A stretch of DNA of 64,000 bases from Metopolophium dirhodum (Eukaryota; Arthropoda; Insecta; Hemiptera; Aphididae), in the NCBI RefSeq assembly GCF_019925205.1, contig NC_083562.1, positions 22,444,001-22,508,000 on the forward strand, read 5' to 3'. How positions within the stretch are numbered: the first letter of the stretch is position 1; each line of letters opens with the position of its first letter. The position numbers and the translations under genes are program-made. The notes below the pieces were generated by a model. The model was not told the DNA's origin. It saw only the letters and a program-made list of their open reading frames with translations, and made no database searches. Positions 23,043-36,010 of the stretch are shown piece after piece.

Positions 23043-26000
23043 GAAGTTTCTTCTTTTTAATTCAATTTTTGTTTTACACTTTTGCATCAAATAATAGTAA
23101 TGAATAATATTAACAATTTTAAAACTTTTTTTTTAATCAATCCACTGGCTGTTTTCTACTTCACTATCACACCTCACTGAAGTCACTTGATGTCTTGATC
23201 TGCTTCTTGCAATTTTCCTTTAAAATAGGAATATACTTTAAAATAGTCTTGACAGCCTTTTACGACTTTTTTATGAAACTAGTATTGTAAATTGAGTTGA
23301 ATTTCCATAATAAATTAGTTGTATTCAATTTGTTATTCAAAAAATATTTTTTACACAATTATCAAAAAAAAATATTTAGCTCAAGGGGAATTTACCATCT
23401 AAAAATGTGGTTATATCTATGTATAGTGTAATTATTATTTTATTTTTAAACGTGTATATTTTGCGTGATGAGGTTGTCGATTCGTAATACAAAACACGCA
23501 TACGCTAAACGTTTATGCCTACGTTGTAATCAAAAAATAAATGTTGTTTTAAATTCAATTTGTGTGAATTCCGCCGAACGTGTTATGATGAATCGAATCT
23601 CATTTATTACAAACCCCATTGAATGGCACACTGAGTGGGCAGCAGAACAATATAATAATAATATATACAAGTGCCATACGCTACATGCGCATGCGTGTGT
23701 GGGCCATACTGCAGCACTATTGCGTGTATCGTAGTGGAGGTAATCGTATCTAACACACATTAATACACTTATTATTATTCCATTCATTCGATCTTTATTA
23801 TCACACTATTGTTATCATTATCATTCTAAAATTCAAATTGGATCAAACTACATATTGAGACTATTTATTTTGATTTATGTGGCCGATTAACGGTAAAACT
23901 AAAAAAAACGTTTGCGAGAAAATATACCGGTTATCTACTACAACTAATAGCTACAATGTTATTATATCTACAGTATACTTTTCAACAATTACCTGTAACC
24001 ATTGTGAGAACCACTATGACTATATGACAGAAATGCGAAGCTGCTCAGGCAGACAACGCGTATCGGTATTACAAAATTATTACCAACTTAAAATTGACCG
24101 TACAATTTATACTATTACTGTATACTATATTTAGTACAGATATTATCCAAACACGCATAAGATCGAGTGACTTGGACATTTATTTACCTACAAATCTAGC
24201 AAGTCTTATTCTTTAGTTTATCTCGTCTCATACACAGTTCTACGTCTCCATCTCTATGACTATTTGTCGATCGTGTCTTATCCATCTTATATGATCTTCA
24301 TTATGTTTTTACCGCAATATCACGTCATATTTACTGACCACCAAGCGTATATTCCTACCTAGTGGCTAGTACAATAGTACCTGTATACCTCATTCGTGAT
24401 CCATACGTGTCATATCTCGATAGTTTAGTTCGTGACAGAAATTAGCCACTATTTAAATCCACACTGTACTTATGTCTTACTATCCAAATTAATTCTACTA
24501 TTACTTTTTTATTATGGCTTTAAATTTATCTTATACACATGGATTGAATCTGATTCCAATTTTTCCTGTAATATTTGATTGAAGTGTGGTAGCTAACATA
24601 TTATAAATTACAAATTATATGGTGTTGGAGTATTAGATACATGGATCAATGTAAATTGCCCGGCGGAAAGCCTTTATAATGTTCCAGACATTAGAAATAA
24701 AAAATATTATATTCATTTTAAGAATTTAAAATATACTAAAAAGTATATTTAGAGTAAACGTGTAAACGTAAAACAAACGCAAGTTTTCGGTTACAAATTT
24801 GAATAATTTGTAACTACAACCGAGTACAGAAAATATCATTGCAGTCACGTGTACCTACTGTGTACGTTACGTTAAAAAATAAATGTTAATTTCATGATGG
24901 TATAATACTAATAAACTTAAAATACTTAACATCATCAATTTAAACTAATTTATATGTTTACGATGTCCGCAAAAGAAACTAGTGCGTGGTTCAGTACTTG
25001 TTAATGAATTACCAATGACAACAGACATAAAGGTGAAGGATGTATAAGTAGATAATTTGCAAAAAAATCGTATTTAAATGTACTATACAATTACAATTAC
25101 ATTTAATGGATTAATTTTATAGATTTAAATAATAAATTTACTATTAGGTAGACCGTAGATGGTTCTATTTTCGAAATATACGAATACTACCTAATAATTT
25201 AATTCAATATAATATTATTGTTACATTCATCGCGGAACTTTGTCGTCTGTAGAGATTCGAAGTTGTGTTTACGATAAAGTCATTTGTATTTGATTTCTGC
25301 ATCGAAATATATTACTTTATGGTAGGCAAACAATTGTACGTTTACGCCAATTGTACTTCACGCGTTATTTGCTCGGGTATTGTTTGAGCTCATCCGTTGC
25401 AGCGTAATATATTATATACCTATTTACATAGAATACGTAGTTCGTCGATGCAAAACAAGCAAGCACATAATCATCAGAATTAAAACACAAAATGCCGAGT
25501 AACGGTAGTAATTTTAAATTTTAATAGATGGTTTACTATGTTAAAAGTATATTTTCTAGTCTCGCGTATTAATATTCGTATTTTGAATTATACATTATTT
25601 AAGATTTACCATCGGTTAATTTGCTAATTATTTTTGAGAGTTCTATGAAATATGAAATTATTTTAATTAAGAGTTAAAAAGTGGAAAGTAAAAAATGTAA
25701 TTAATTTTTTTTATTGAATACTCTTTTCTGTAATATAATAGGTATAATATATACGTATATTATATAGATATACGAATATTCACCATAAAATAACGCGTGA
25801 CAAAGTAAAACTTGTATAAACGTATATCAATCGCAACTTAACCGTATACGCTATTAATATCTACATTTTGTTTAATGTACCTATAAAATGTTTCTGCAGT
25901 ATACAAAACTTTTCACGTACTACTCACAAATTACTTTAAAAGTTACGTTCTATTTAAGAGGTATTTCAAAATAAATTGAAGACAATTTTCGGTTAGTTTC

Positions 26001-26480
26001 AGGCTTCAGTTTGTCAAAATGTGGTGAAATCCTCGGAACGAATGCAGGGTTGGCAAGATGAATGCAACGGGATAATATTAGACACGAAAATCTGTAATCT
26101 TTGCGAATAACAATATTTCATTGAGTTAAAAAAAACTGCCCAAGGTCCGGCTGAAAATACATTTTTAATGGTAGGAAAATTCATTAACGCCATGTAAAAA
26201 AATATATGGTAAAAATATACGTTACGCCATACTGTATTTATTTGAACATTGTTTCAAATTGTTTTACTCAATTATTCATTTTGATGAAACTGTGAACGCT
26301 TTTGGTATAGGTACGCAATCAAATAACTAAAATATAAAATAGTATTCATAAATTTTGAAATTTACACTAATTTACCGATAATTTTATCATAGTATAAAAC
26401 CAGTTCAGGCTGTAGTTAAAAATTATTATACATAAGTATAGATATTTTATACCTGATGGTTTTTAGTTTTTTCATTTTTT
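23043..26480. other. AT-rich gene-free stretch
   Basis: No gene supported. Overlapping frames on both strands at 23,465-23,787 cover a slightly GC-richer piece with the palindrome CATGCGCATG but show no protein family. A frame at 23,877-24,134 is likewise unrecognised. Confidence 0.45.
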
Positions 26481-26481
26481 C

Positions 26482-26942
26482 ATTTCTTAACAGTGTTCGG
26501 ACTTATTTAGATAAATTTATCTAGATGAATATCTAAATAATTATTGGTTCATCTTTTATCTTATCTAGATATTTAGTTACAAGGTATCTAAACGTTCATC
26601 TTAGATGATTTTTTTACTCATCTAAATGAATTCATCTAGATACATTTTTTATTGATAAAAATCGCGAAATTGTACAAACGCATTTAAATATTTATACAGA
26701 TTCTCAAACCAAGTTTCTGGTTTATAAATAATGTAATTATTTTCATTTATATCATCGTTATTATTATTATGTTCCTAGTGCCCAACTAAAATATACCTAA
26801 ATTTAAAAAAAAATTGTATCTTTTTTTTATCTAGATAAAAAAGTATTTATCTTTATCTTTATCTAGATAAATATGAGTTGCATTATCTTTATCTTTATCT
26901 AGATAAAAAACTACTTATCTAATCCGAACACTGATTTCTTAA
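26482..26942. mobile_element. hAT-like non-autonomous element, 443 bp, with flanking duplication
   Basis: The element spans 26491-26933 and is flanked by perfect 9-bp direct repeats, ATTTCTTAA at 26482-26490 and 26934-26942. Its ends are inverted: CAGTGTTCGGACTTA at the left, and the reverse complement of the right end gives CAGTGTTCGGATTAG. Ends starting CAGTG fit the hAT superfamily, although hAT normally makes 8-bp duplications, so one flanking base is coincidental or the family differs. The interior is full of TTTATCTAGATAAA-type palindromes and TTATCT repeats and encodes nothing. Confidence 0.88.
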
Positions 26943-29008
26943 TATGTAATATGATATAATAATAGTAATACAGTCTTATGAATCATTATTCATTATACTG
27001 CAAACTTTACGGATTTTTTTTACTAATACCTTCACAAAAAATATACATATATAATATGTTCATTAAAATATAATTTTCAATTATATATTTTATCATATAA
27101 CGTATACTTAAACATAATATTATTAAAACATTATAAAGTATTTTAAAATTATAAGGTCATTTCGTAACATATTATTCAGTCTAATACGTCTATTTTTTTT
27201 TAAATTTCAAATTGTGTATAGGTAGCTACACGATTTATTGACAAATGCTGATTTTACATTTTTCATATATTCATTTTTTTTATAAAACAATAATTTGTCG
27301 TTTATAGGAAAATATTTGCAAAGAGTTGGCTAACGTTTTCGAATATGATTGCCATATTGTTTAAAATGGTTAACGGAACAAAAATATTAACTCGATTTTC
27401 CAGCCGGAACGTTCAACCTTAACCTAAACAGTAATTTCATTAGGCAACAGTATAACAAGTAAGTAAATAATTCAATTTTGTATAATCTTTAATATGTAGT
27501 TGAGCGTAAGAAATTGTGATCGGTTAACAGTTAAATTACCTATTATTTTGTGTTATTTTTTTTTAAACTATTATAAAGATGAATAAACAAACCTTTTAGG
27601 ATATTGAATATTAGAATGTTATAAAAATGTAAATCAATGAATATATTTATCAAATATTATACACAATATACTTATTTCGTTTTCATAAAATCATTATTAT
27701 AGATTCTTAATTTGAAATATATTTAATTCTTAATAGCTACAGTTATGTTAGGATTGAACTTTTTGTAATTTTAATTTCTTAGTAGGAATGGTTAAACAGT
27801 TCCCCTCCCTTTCCAACAGCTCAAAATTAATTCTTACATTATCGTACACATAATATAATATACGTTCTACGTATGCTTCTATGTACAAATAGGTTGATTA
27901 AATTTAAAAAAAAGTATTTCATTAAAAATACAATTAATTAGGTATATTTAAATATTTCTATATACAGGTACTATATAGTATTCAACATTGTTATTATTAA
28001 TATTTTTACAGTGATAATATTGGCCACGGTTGTTGTTTGTTATAGCAAATTAATCGTTGTCCCGAACGAAAATATATATACAAAGAAAATGTCCGGTCAT
28101 ATACGAAAGTAGTAACTGCAGAAGTGCAACTTATTAACACACAGCAACAAATCAATAAGACGTGATTGATTTATATTTTATTAAAAGTTAAAAAAAAAAC
28201 TATTGAGTTAGAAATAAGTTTGAAACAACAATGTTTTCACGACAGTTTCTAGATTGCAAAATGTAGGTAAGTATTTATCATTTTAATCATAACCAATTTT
28301 AATAAGCACGACATTTTTTTACAATTAACTTTGTATTCCAACGAAATCTTGGTATCAAGAAGTTAAATAAAGTTGTAAGCTCAATTTAAATGTTATATAT
28401 TTTTTGCATGTCACAGCCTTGTGTATGTCATTGCGTCGTGTTTAACTGCGTAGGTTTAGTTGTACATTTCGAATGCAATATTACTGTCGTATAACATATA
28501 TATGACAATATTTGGACTTATTCGTGATTCATTAAATATGTTTGTATAATGTATATTATAATAAATCTCGTTTTTCTATAAATTCAACTCCACGCCAAAA
28601 AGCAAGTTAATTTTCTCACATTGTAATTTATAATATTATTTTGATGTTCTATAAAATATATTATCATAATAAAATTCTGATAATAAAATAACAATTTCGT
28701 ATACGTCAGACACACGTCTTATATGTGCGCAGATTGCATTGTATCGAATTGGGCCTAGGTAATAGGTATCTATAATGATTGTACTAATCCTGCATTTAAG
28801 TACTTATGATGAGCAAAATTAATATAATATAGCTCTTCACATATAATACATTTTTAAAGTACCTAATTGTTTTAAATTAACTAAATTATTTATACATTAC
28901 TATAATAACGAGTATATAACCATTTAAAATACAATGTAAACTTTGGACAACAAAAATTCTTATTTTTTTTTTTTTTTAATAATTAGGTAGTTAATATTAT
29001 GTTATTTA
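26943..29008. other. AT-rich gene-free stretch
   Basis: No gene or element supported in about 2 kb. A slightly GC-richer patch at 28,020-28,120 has no open frame of note. Confidence 0.5.
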
Positions 29009-29190
29009 CTATTCAATGCTCTATTCAAAATGAGATCAGTACCGGACATTGGATAACGATAAGTTTTTACGGCAACCGCGACGGTCAGATGACGTCAACC
29101 ACTTCGGCCAAAGCTCTGAAACAAAGCCACGCCCCTGTGCACAAGTTGGCCGTCCTGTACTGATTTCGTTTTAAATAGAGCACTATTAAA
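29009..29190. mobile_element. 166-bp MITE with about 31-bp inverted repeats
   Basis: The element at 29017-29182 has ends TGCTCTATTCAAAATGAG.. and, reverse-complemented from the right, TGCTCTATTTAAAACGAA... The match continues through ATCAGTAC and GGAC for about 31 bases with a few transitions. The flanks CTATTCAA (29009-29016) and CTATTAAA (29183-29190) agree at 7 of 8 positions and are the probable 8-bp target duplication. The core is GC-rich (ACGGCAACCGCGACGG) and non-coding. An 8-bp duplication would fit hAT or P-like transposition. Confidence 0.85.
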
Positions 29191-30619
29191 TATATCTTTA
29201 ATCGTGGAATTGAGTATAGATACATATCAGCTATTTAAATTTTACACATCAGGGGCGTCACCACTAAATTATTAAATAATAATTAATATCAAAAAAACAG
29301 ATTAACAATATATATTATATATATAAAAATAAGCGATTCATAAAAAAAAAATTTAAAAAAATTGGATATTAAATACTTGGTTTGTATGATTATTATTAGT
29401 GTATGTATATCAAGTATAGTGCTTAATAGATTTACAAGATTTCTAAGAATTACAACTTATTACTTTAAATTGTAATAGGTACTATACTTAACATTTACTG
29501 ATTGTAAAACAGTTAAATATTTCAATACGTGGAACGTGTTTTAAATTAAAATTCATTAATGAATGTTCAACTGTTTTAATCTATTATATTTTTATGGAAT
29601 CTTTTTCTAGCTAATCAAAATTTTAAATTTTAAATAAAGTTTTTAACTTTTTACTTATACATGCTTGAAAATTTAATACTGTAACGGACGTTTATACCAA
29701 GAAGAAGGTAATCACAATTTAAATGTGTTTAATTTATAGTAGAATATTATATGCAGGATTATAATAATACATCCATTATCCTCGATATATTTTGAAATAA
29801 ATTAATGACGTAATTTCCATTTAAAAATCGGAATCATGTTTGTACATTTATATTTTACGATTGTATGTACCCAGGTCAATAGTAATAACGATACAACAAA
29901 TTTTATTTTATTAATGTTTTCCTTATTTTAGTAACCAACTAATAAACATTTATTTTCGATTATTATTTATTAGTTTGATTGTTTTCATTGATATGATACT
30001 ATAAAATTTGTAAATACTTAATAACTATAAGTACGTTATAAGCTGCTTATTGTGCAAGCTGTATGTGTAGGTAATTACCAGGTATGTGTTACCCTCAAAT
30101 TTCGTATAATGAAGACTAAATATAGTTTAATTTTGTCTGATGTCCTAATGATAATACAATTTTACTCGCATGGGAAAAATAGCATTATTAAATATGAAAC
30201 AACTCTACTAATTTGTACACCTAGTACAAAGGGTATTTTCATTAGTTTCCATAGTATTGAAATATTATTCCTATCTATACTCATAAGGCGATATCGTTTA
30301 TGAAATTTGTTTTGAGTCCACGATTTATAAAGAGACATTGCACAATGTATTGTTTGTTGGAAATGATTCCACAAGCTTGTTACATTGAAGTGTTTACATG
30401 TGTATTGTGTACTATGTACCGTAAAACCCATACTTGTGGAATAGCTAAGACTTAATCAAGTGGGGAGGGGGGGGGGGGAGTGAATACAAAAATTGTAATA
30501 ACGTAAATGGTCAACAGTCATTTTTCAATGACAGATTTATCTTTAAATAGTTTTAACTTATTTTATTATAATAAACAAAATGTTAAATAAAATAAATCGG
30601 AGAGCTCGCCCCCTTGTAT
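29191..30619. other. AT-rich gene-free stretch
   Basis: Overlapping frames on both strands at 30,052-30,431 show no recognisable family. The minus-strand frame (89 codons) ends near a weak donor-like CATGCGA|GTAAAAT. A G12 run lies at 30467-30478. No gene is called. Confidence 0.45.
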
Positions 30620-30624
30620 AATTA

Positions 30625-30960
30625 ATAGGTGTAGATTGTAACCCATAATTGAGTAGGTCACTGAAATGAATGTGGAAAATTTGAATTTAATGATAAATCG
30701 ATTTATACGAAAGTTGATTCTGAGCGGTGACTGTCTGCCGGCCTATATTTCTAAGAATATGTTATTATAATATACAATATAAATATTGCTACATTAGTAA
30801 TTTATTCTTCTATTAGTAACAAATTACATTTATTATATAATGATTTTACTAGGTAGCTGTTTTTTACTTATAATTCAATACCGCGGTGTAAATAGCTTGC
30901 AATGAATCTAAATATTGATAAATACACATTTAATAAGTCAATTACTTCATAATATCTAAA
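30625..30960 (-). repeat. Dispersed repeat family copy (minus orientation)
   Basis: It aligns with the reverse complement of 59.4-59.7 kb. AGGTCACTGAAATGAATG, AAATTTGAATTTAATG, TACGAAAGTTGATTCTGAGC and GACTGTCTGCCGGCCTATA occur in the same order as in that copy. Its distal part (CGGTGTAAATAGCTTGC..AATCTAAATATT) matches the copies at 3.9 and 35.7 kb. No coding frame. Limits are approximate. Confidence 0.6.
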
Positions 30961-32905
30961 AAATCAAATGGTTTTCTCGAGTTTATTCAATGTTATTTTA
31001 TATAAAACTAGCTGTACAGTGTACACCTTACTTCACCTGGGTTAAAATAAATCTATCGTTCTATAATTTTACATTATGCTCCAGTTGAATATAATACAAA
31101 CATTGTGCACAATGAAATTATGATGATTAATTTTATGATTTTCCACTACTTAATTCTGGACATATTTTTGATGTTAACACAAAAAAATGTAAACAGTTTT
31201 AAATGCTTAAAAGCTGACGTAAATTTAATATCGTTAAGATTGGTATTCGTTTTTATGTGTTTATATACAAAATATGGAAACCATTTAAATGATCAAAACA
31301 ATATTCGATTTTCATGAATCAAAACTAAATGCATGTGTAAGGCAGGGTGGCAACCAATAGCAAACTATTGAGGTTGGAAAATAAGCTTTAACAACCGTCT
31401 AAATAAGTCTTTATTGTTTATATTATTATCATAAAATTATATATTACAAATTAAAATAGTGATTTCGTAATAGTTCTGCACATTATTCACATATACCCAC
31501 CTATACATTATATTATTTTTAATTATAATGTAATCAATAGCTATAATATGTTGGTATAACTTTTGAAAGTACCCATTTAATTGTTGTTTTAAAAAATCGC
31601 GATGAAACTTAATAATTATAAAATCTAAATTGGAAAAATATTCAGCCTAATATGTCACGTTATGACCTCTGATTTGGCCTCATTTCGGTATAGATATTAT
31701 AAAATTACTGTCAGTAGGGACAAGAAAATTTAAACTTGTATGAAACACGCGATGTTCTTTTCTGTTCAAGCTGTTGTCCTGCAAATATAAATATTCTATG
31801 AACCGTTATTATCCATTCTGTTTTTTACCATTATAGTATTATAGCCTATGATTGTAGATGTGAATCTTAGTTTATAAAACTATAGTTTTTATATTAAAAT
31901 AATAATTCAATTATTAATAATAAATAAATAAAAAGGTATTTTACTATTGTACAGTACAATGGTTTGTATTATTCCATATAATTCATTGGAAATATAAATT
32001 AATAGAATACTTTTTGAATTTAGAAAGTTTAAATTTTAAAGTAAAGAATATATGATTCACAATTTTTAAACAATTAAAAATATTTGCATATGTGATGTAA
32101 AATTAAAGAAGCTATTAAATAACTGTAAAAATAACTATTTAGACTTCATTTAATCTTAATGCGTAGTAATGGTCAATAATAAAACAAGGTAAGGTGATAT
32201 TAAAATAACTAAACATCTATATTTGTAAAGTTAACTTAAAATAACTAGAAATATCCAACTAGTAAATATTTGTATTTCAACCATAATATGTAAAATTATA
32301 TACCTTTAGTTACCTTCGTATAGTAAATTGAATAAAAATGAAAATATAAAAATATTATCCATTAAAAAAACTATTAGGTATATCTTCTGCAAAGAAATAT
32401 CCAAACTGTAATATATAATAATGCATAGGAATTATGTATATATTATATATATACCTTAACTCAACTATTTTTAGTGTAATCATGATTGATATTTGACAAG
32501 ACATATGGTATTAAGGTCTATGGCATTATTATATTATATAAAAGAATATCGAACTACACGTTGATGATATATAAGAATAAAAAGGATTTTGGGGATTTAT
32601 CCCACTTCACGTCTTCGCCTTTTTCGTAATTGCGATACCTTCTATCCTCATCTGTTATATCAAGGATACAATATAAATACAATAATAGCATAAATATAGT
32701 AACTGACAACTGTATATTATTAGAATGAAAAAAATATAAATAAAAGTAAAATGTATCGTTTGTTTTGATTATATTATCGTATCCTAAACATGTAATTTAA
32801 TACAATATAAAATGGTATTGTGTCAATTTTGGAAATATGAAACAAAAAAATGTTAAAACTTATATTTAGGAATAAAATCTGTCATTAAAAAATAATAATT
32901 TAGAA
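30961..32905. other. AT-rich gene-free stretch
   Basis: No gene supported. The 70-codon plus frame at 31,105-31,317 has a low-complexity composition and no motif. Confidence 0.5.
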
Positions 32906-32906
32906 T

Positions 32907-33136
32907 GGCCTGTTGTGGCATGGTGGGTGGCCTCGGTCACCAATGTGTTCTGAGGTTAAGCATCAGCCGGTGTCGCTAGTTCCCGGATGGGTGACCACCC
33001 GGGTGTCAATGACAAATCCTTGCCACATATACACGTGTTCTAACCAACCGTACCCTCCCCACAGTTAAAAATAAGTACTAAATAACCCTCAGGCTAATTA
33101 CCTTAGATGTTGAAGCCTTAACTCAATAAAAAAAAA
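32907..33136 (+). mobile_element. 5S-rRNA-headed SINE (SINE3-like)
   Basis: The first 95 bases match 5S ribosomal RNA. GTTCTGAGGTTAAGCATC (32948-32965) corresponds to box A and its approach, and CCCGGATGGGTGACCACCC (32982-33000) to box C of the internal Pol III promoter. From 33001 the sequence departs from 5S and continues as a SINE body (GGGTGTCAATGACAAATC..TTGCCACATATACACGTG) to an A-rich tail at 33128-33136. Possible target-site repeats AATAATAAT flank it but are low complexity. The A-rich tail, the non-5S body and a second copy at 22.8 kb show that this is a dispersed SINE, not a 5S gene. Transcription by Pol III and mobilisation by a partner LINE are known for such elements. Confidence 0.85.
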
Positions 33137-35480
33137 TAATAATAATACGTATTAAATATGCTATTCTAACTATTAACTATAGTTAGTACTGTAGTAGGTA
33201 CTGTAGTTTATAATAATGCACTGTATTTACTGTATTTACTGTATAAATAATGTAATGTATTGCTGTATTAGGTACATTGAAATACAAATTACCTAGTTTA
33301 TGTTTACTTAATGAGATATTATAAAAGAAGTTCTATGGAAATGTTGCAATACAATTGATGTATATTTGACAATACAGTAAACAATATTTTGAGTTTAAAC
33401 AGAACGTTTTGAAGTATGTTAGACAAATTATATAGCCGGTCTAAAAAAGTTTTGATAGGATAGGTACCTACGTGAGGTTGCTCAAATTTCAATTATTTTT
33501 ATTCGTCACAGAACTTTCATTGCTTTGGACTTCCCAATCAAAAAAAAAAATCGTTACTAACAACGCGTTCTTTTTTCATATGAATTGAATCCCGTTAATA
33601 TTTATTATTTAACAACTATAATAGTTATTGCATCCGATTTAAATACCTAATAAATATACATTATTTCCTTTCTCATTTATACCACTGAGGTGTGTCAATA
33701 TAGTGACAATAACAATATTATTGCTAAATGTAGGTCGTTAAAATATAGATTTTTGCCATAACATTATACTCTAAAAATACGTAAAATGTAGTTAAATATT
33801 AATAAAAATAAACTAAACAAATTAAAAAAACATAAATATTACAATATACATTATATATATATATATATTTAAATATTTAATGTTATTATATATCGGGGAA
33901 ACAGATTAACAAAATGCGCTCTGGTGGAAACAATTTGTATCTTCCGATTCGGTGTGAATAGATATAGTTTTATATTGGTTATTTTACTTTTTATAATAAA
34001 TTAATTTTGGTATTGAAACTTTATACGCTTTTATAGCTAACTGTATACGTTGGTAAGTACAATTTAACTATACTAATATTATCAAATACATTCAAATACA
34101 CTTCACTTAAAGGAAAATATATGTGAAATGTCGGGAAAACACATACAAAATCGACCGTTTTTAATCGTGTTACCAAAAATGCAGTTCTCAATCGTATTTT
34201 CCCGAAACATTCATACGAATAAAGGGAGAAGAAGCACAAACGCCTATACCGAACTGTATGTGTGATAAGAAATGCAATAATTTATAGCGTGTTGATTTTA
34301 CGACTAAAACTGTTTGTATGATCGAATTTTGATCAATGAACGATACTAGTTGGAATAAATAAAAAAAGTCAAATATGGATGATGAACTGGTACAGTGGTA
34401 CAGTATTATAATGACATAATAAAGATATTAGAAGGTTTGTACTGATGAGGGGGAGAGTTTAACAGAGAAGCCGTAGCTGCATGTTTTTTTATTAGCAACG
34501 ATGCCATATTATGTACCTATAATGTATTGAATGATTACTTTTTCAGAGCTTGTGAATAGATCTATAGTTGGAAGTGGGATCACCATCACCCCTTCTCCCA
34601 AAAGGTGCTCTTAGCTGTGCTGTGTCTATCTTTGGGAAAATAGGTCTGAGAAGTGATCTTAACCACACTTGACGCAGGGTGGAGCATATCAGTTATTCGA
34701 GGTTAGGAAAAAGGAGGAATATTGCAATCGGGGGCTAATCTGTACATTCTTATAAATCTTCGTTTTTTGGTAAAACCTACAGTAAGCTGGATCGATATCG
34801 TATGCCATTTATCACAATTCGTATATCTGGGATACAACTATTAAAATAGGTAGTATTATTCAGCAAAAAAACCAACATGAATATCATTTGAAGGTGGGTC
34901 GTGACGATGATGGGTAAATTTCAGTGTTTCACGTGAAAAACATCAGTAACTGACGCTACTATGTATAATGATTACCCAAATATAGTTACAACGGAAATCA
35001 CGAATTTATATTTTTTTATTCAACTATGACTCAGTTATATGTTTTAACCAATTCAACTCATTGGTAGGTATTACCAATATATTAACATAATGCTATAATT
35101 TATATATGATTGAATCGGTACTAGTGTATATTGTATAGTGATACGTACTGGCGGAACTCAGATAAATAATTGTATTATGCTATGGCCTATGAGAATGTCT
35201 GCTTAATATAATACAATAGTAGATGATATATAATGTACACTATAATGTTCAATGTGTATTATGAATATTTTTATTAACAACGAAGACAAAAAACATCACT
35301 ACCTACTACCTATTTAAACTATTTATTCTAAATATAAATTATGTATGTTTTTTCGGAACTCATAATTTATTCTATACTACAATAATGCATTACCCATCGA
35401 TATAGAAGCAGTTAAAAAAACGGGAACTCGGTCTACTGCATAGTAGTTACTATACACCTATTAATTATAGCCGTAGAGTG
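33137..35480. other. Gene-free stretch with one GC-richer block
   Basis: Mostly AT-rich, with weak CTGTATTTA repeats at 33,180-33,260 and an AT array near 33,852. A GC-richer block at about 34,430-34,740 contains GGGATCACCATCACCCC and TTGACGCAGGGTGGAGC, but no open frame, terminal repeats or RNA gene I can identify. Confidence 0.45.
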
Positions 35481-35489
35481 TATATCACC

Positions 35490-36010
35490 ATAGAGTATTT
35501 CACTGTAATGGAAAATCGAATCTGAGCGAAAACGGTCTATTATCGGCTATATTTATAATGATATTTTATTATAATATTATATTGATATTACTATAAGTAA
35601 TTAATTTTTCTATTTTAAATACAGTATATTAAACTTATTTTTTCCAAAAACTAATTACATAATAGTTATTATTATAATACTATATTTCGTATAATATTAC
35701 TAGCTGTTATTAGCTTAAAGGTCAGACCGGTGTAATAGGTTCATGGTATATATAGCTTAACATTAATCTAAATATTTTGAGAATTTAATTGTGTTTTACA
35801 AATAATATACTTAGAATTAAAGCAATAATCATTAAAATCCTAATTTTTAATTTAAATATCCAGTTTTGTAGAAATTGGAACATGAAATGCCTCTAAGAAA
35901 AATTAGATATATGATTTGTAGAAAAATCAAATTAAATGTTCAAGTCTAAGCTATTAAAATTAAATATTTTAATAATTCTTAACTCCAAATACATTTAAAT
36001 TTGTTCGTGA
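35490..36010 (-). repeat. Dispersed repeat family copy (minus orientation)
   Basis: TCACTGTAATGG, then AATCGAATCTGAGCGAAAACGGTC and a TATCGGCTATA stretch, match the reverse complement of 59.6-59.7 kb. From 35,700 on, GACCGGTGTAATAGG.., TAGCTTAACATTAATCTAAA and CTAAGCTATTAAAATTAAA match the copy at 3.9-4.26 kb. It is shortened at its proximal end relative to the 30.6-kb copy. Non-coding. Confidence 0.55.

Noticed and set aside
29250..29275. hAT-like left terminus CAGGGGCGTCACC
   Set aside because: No inverted partner or target duplication found within the next kilobase.
32907..33010. A 5S ribosomal RNA gene
   Set aside because: Similarity ends at about 33,000, the 3' part of 5S is missing, and a SINE body and A-rich tail follow.
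34550..34700. A spliceosomal snRNA-like sequence
   Set aside because: Only short, badly ordered resemblances to U2-like words; no Sm site or consistent alignment.
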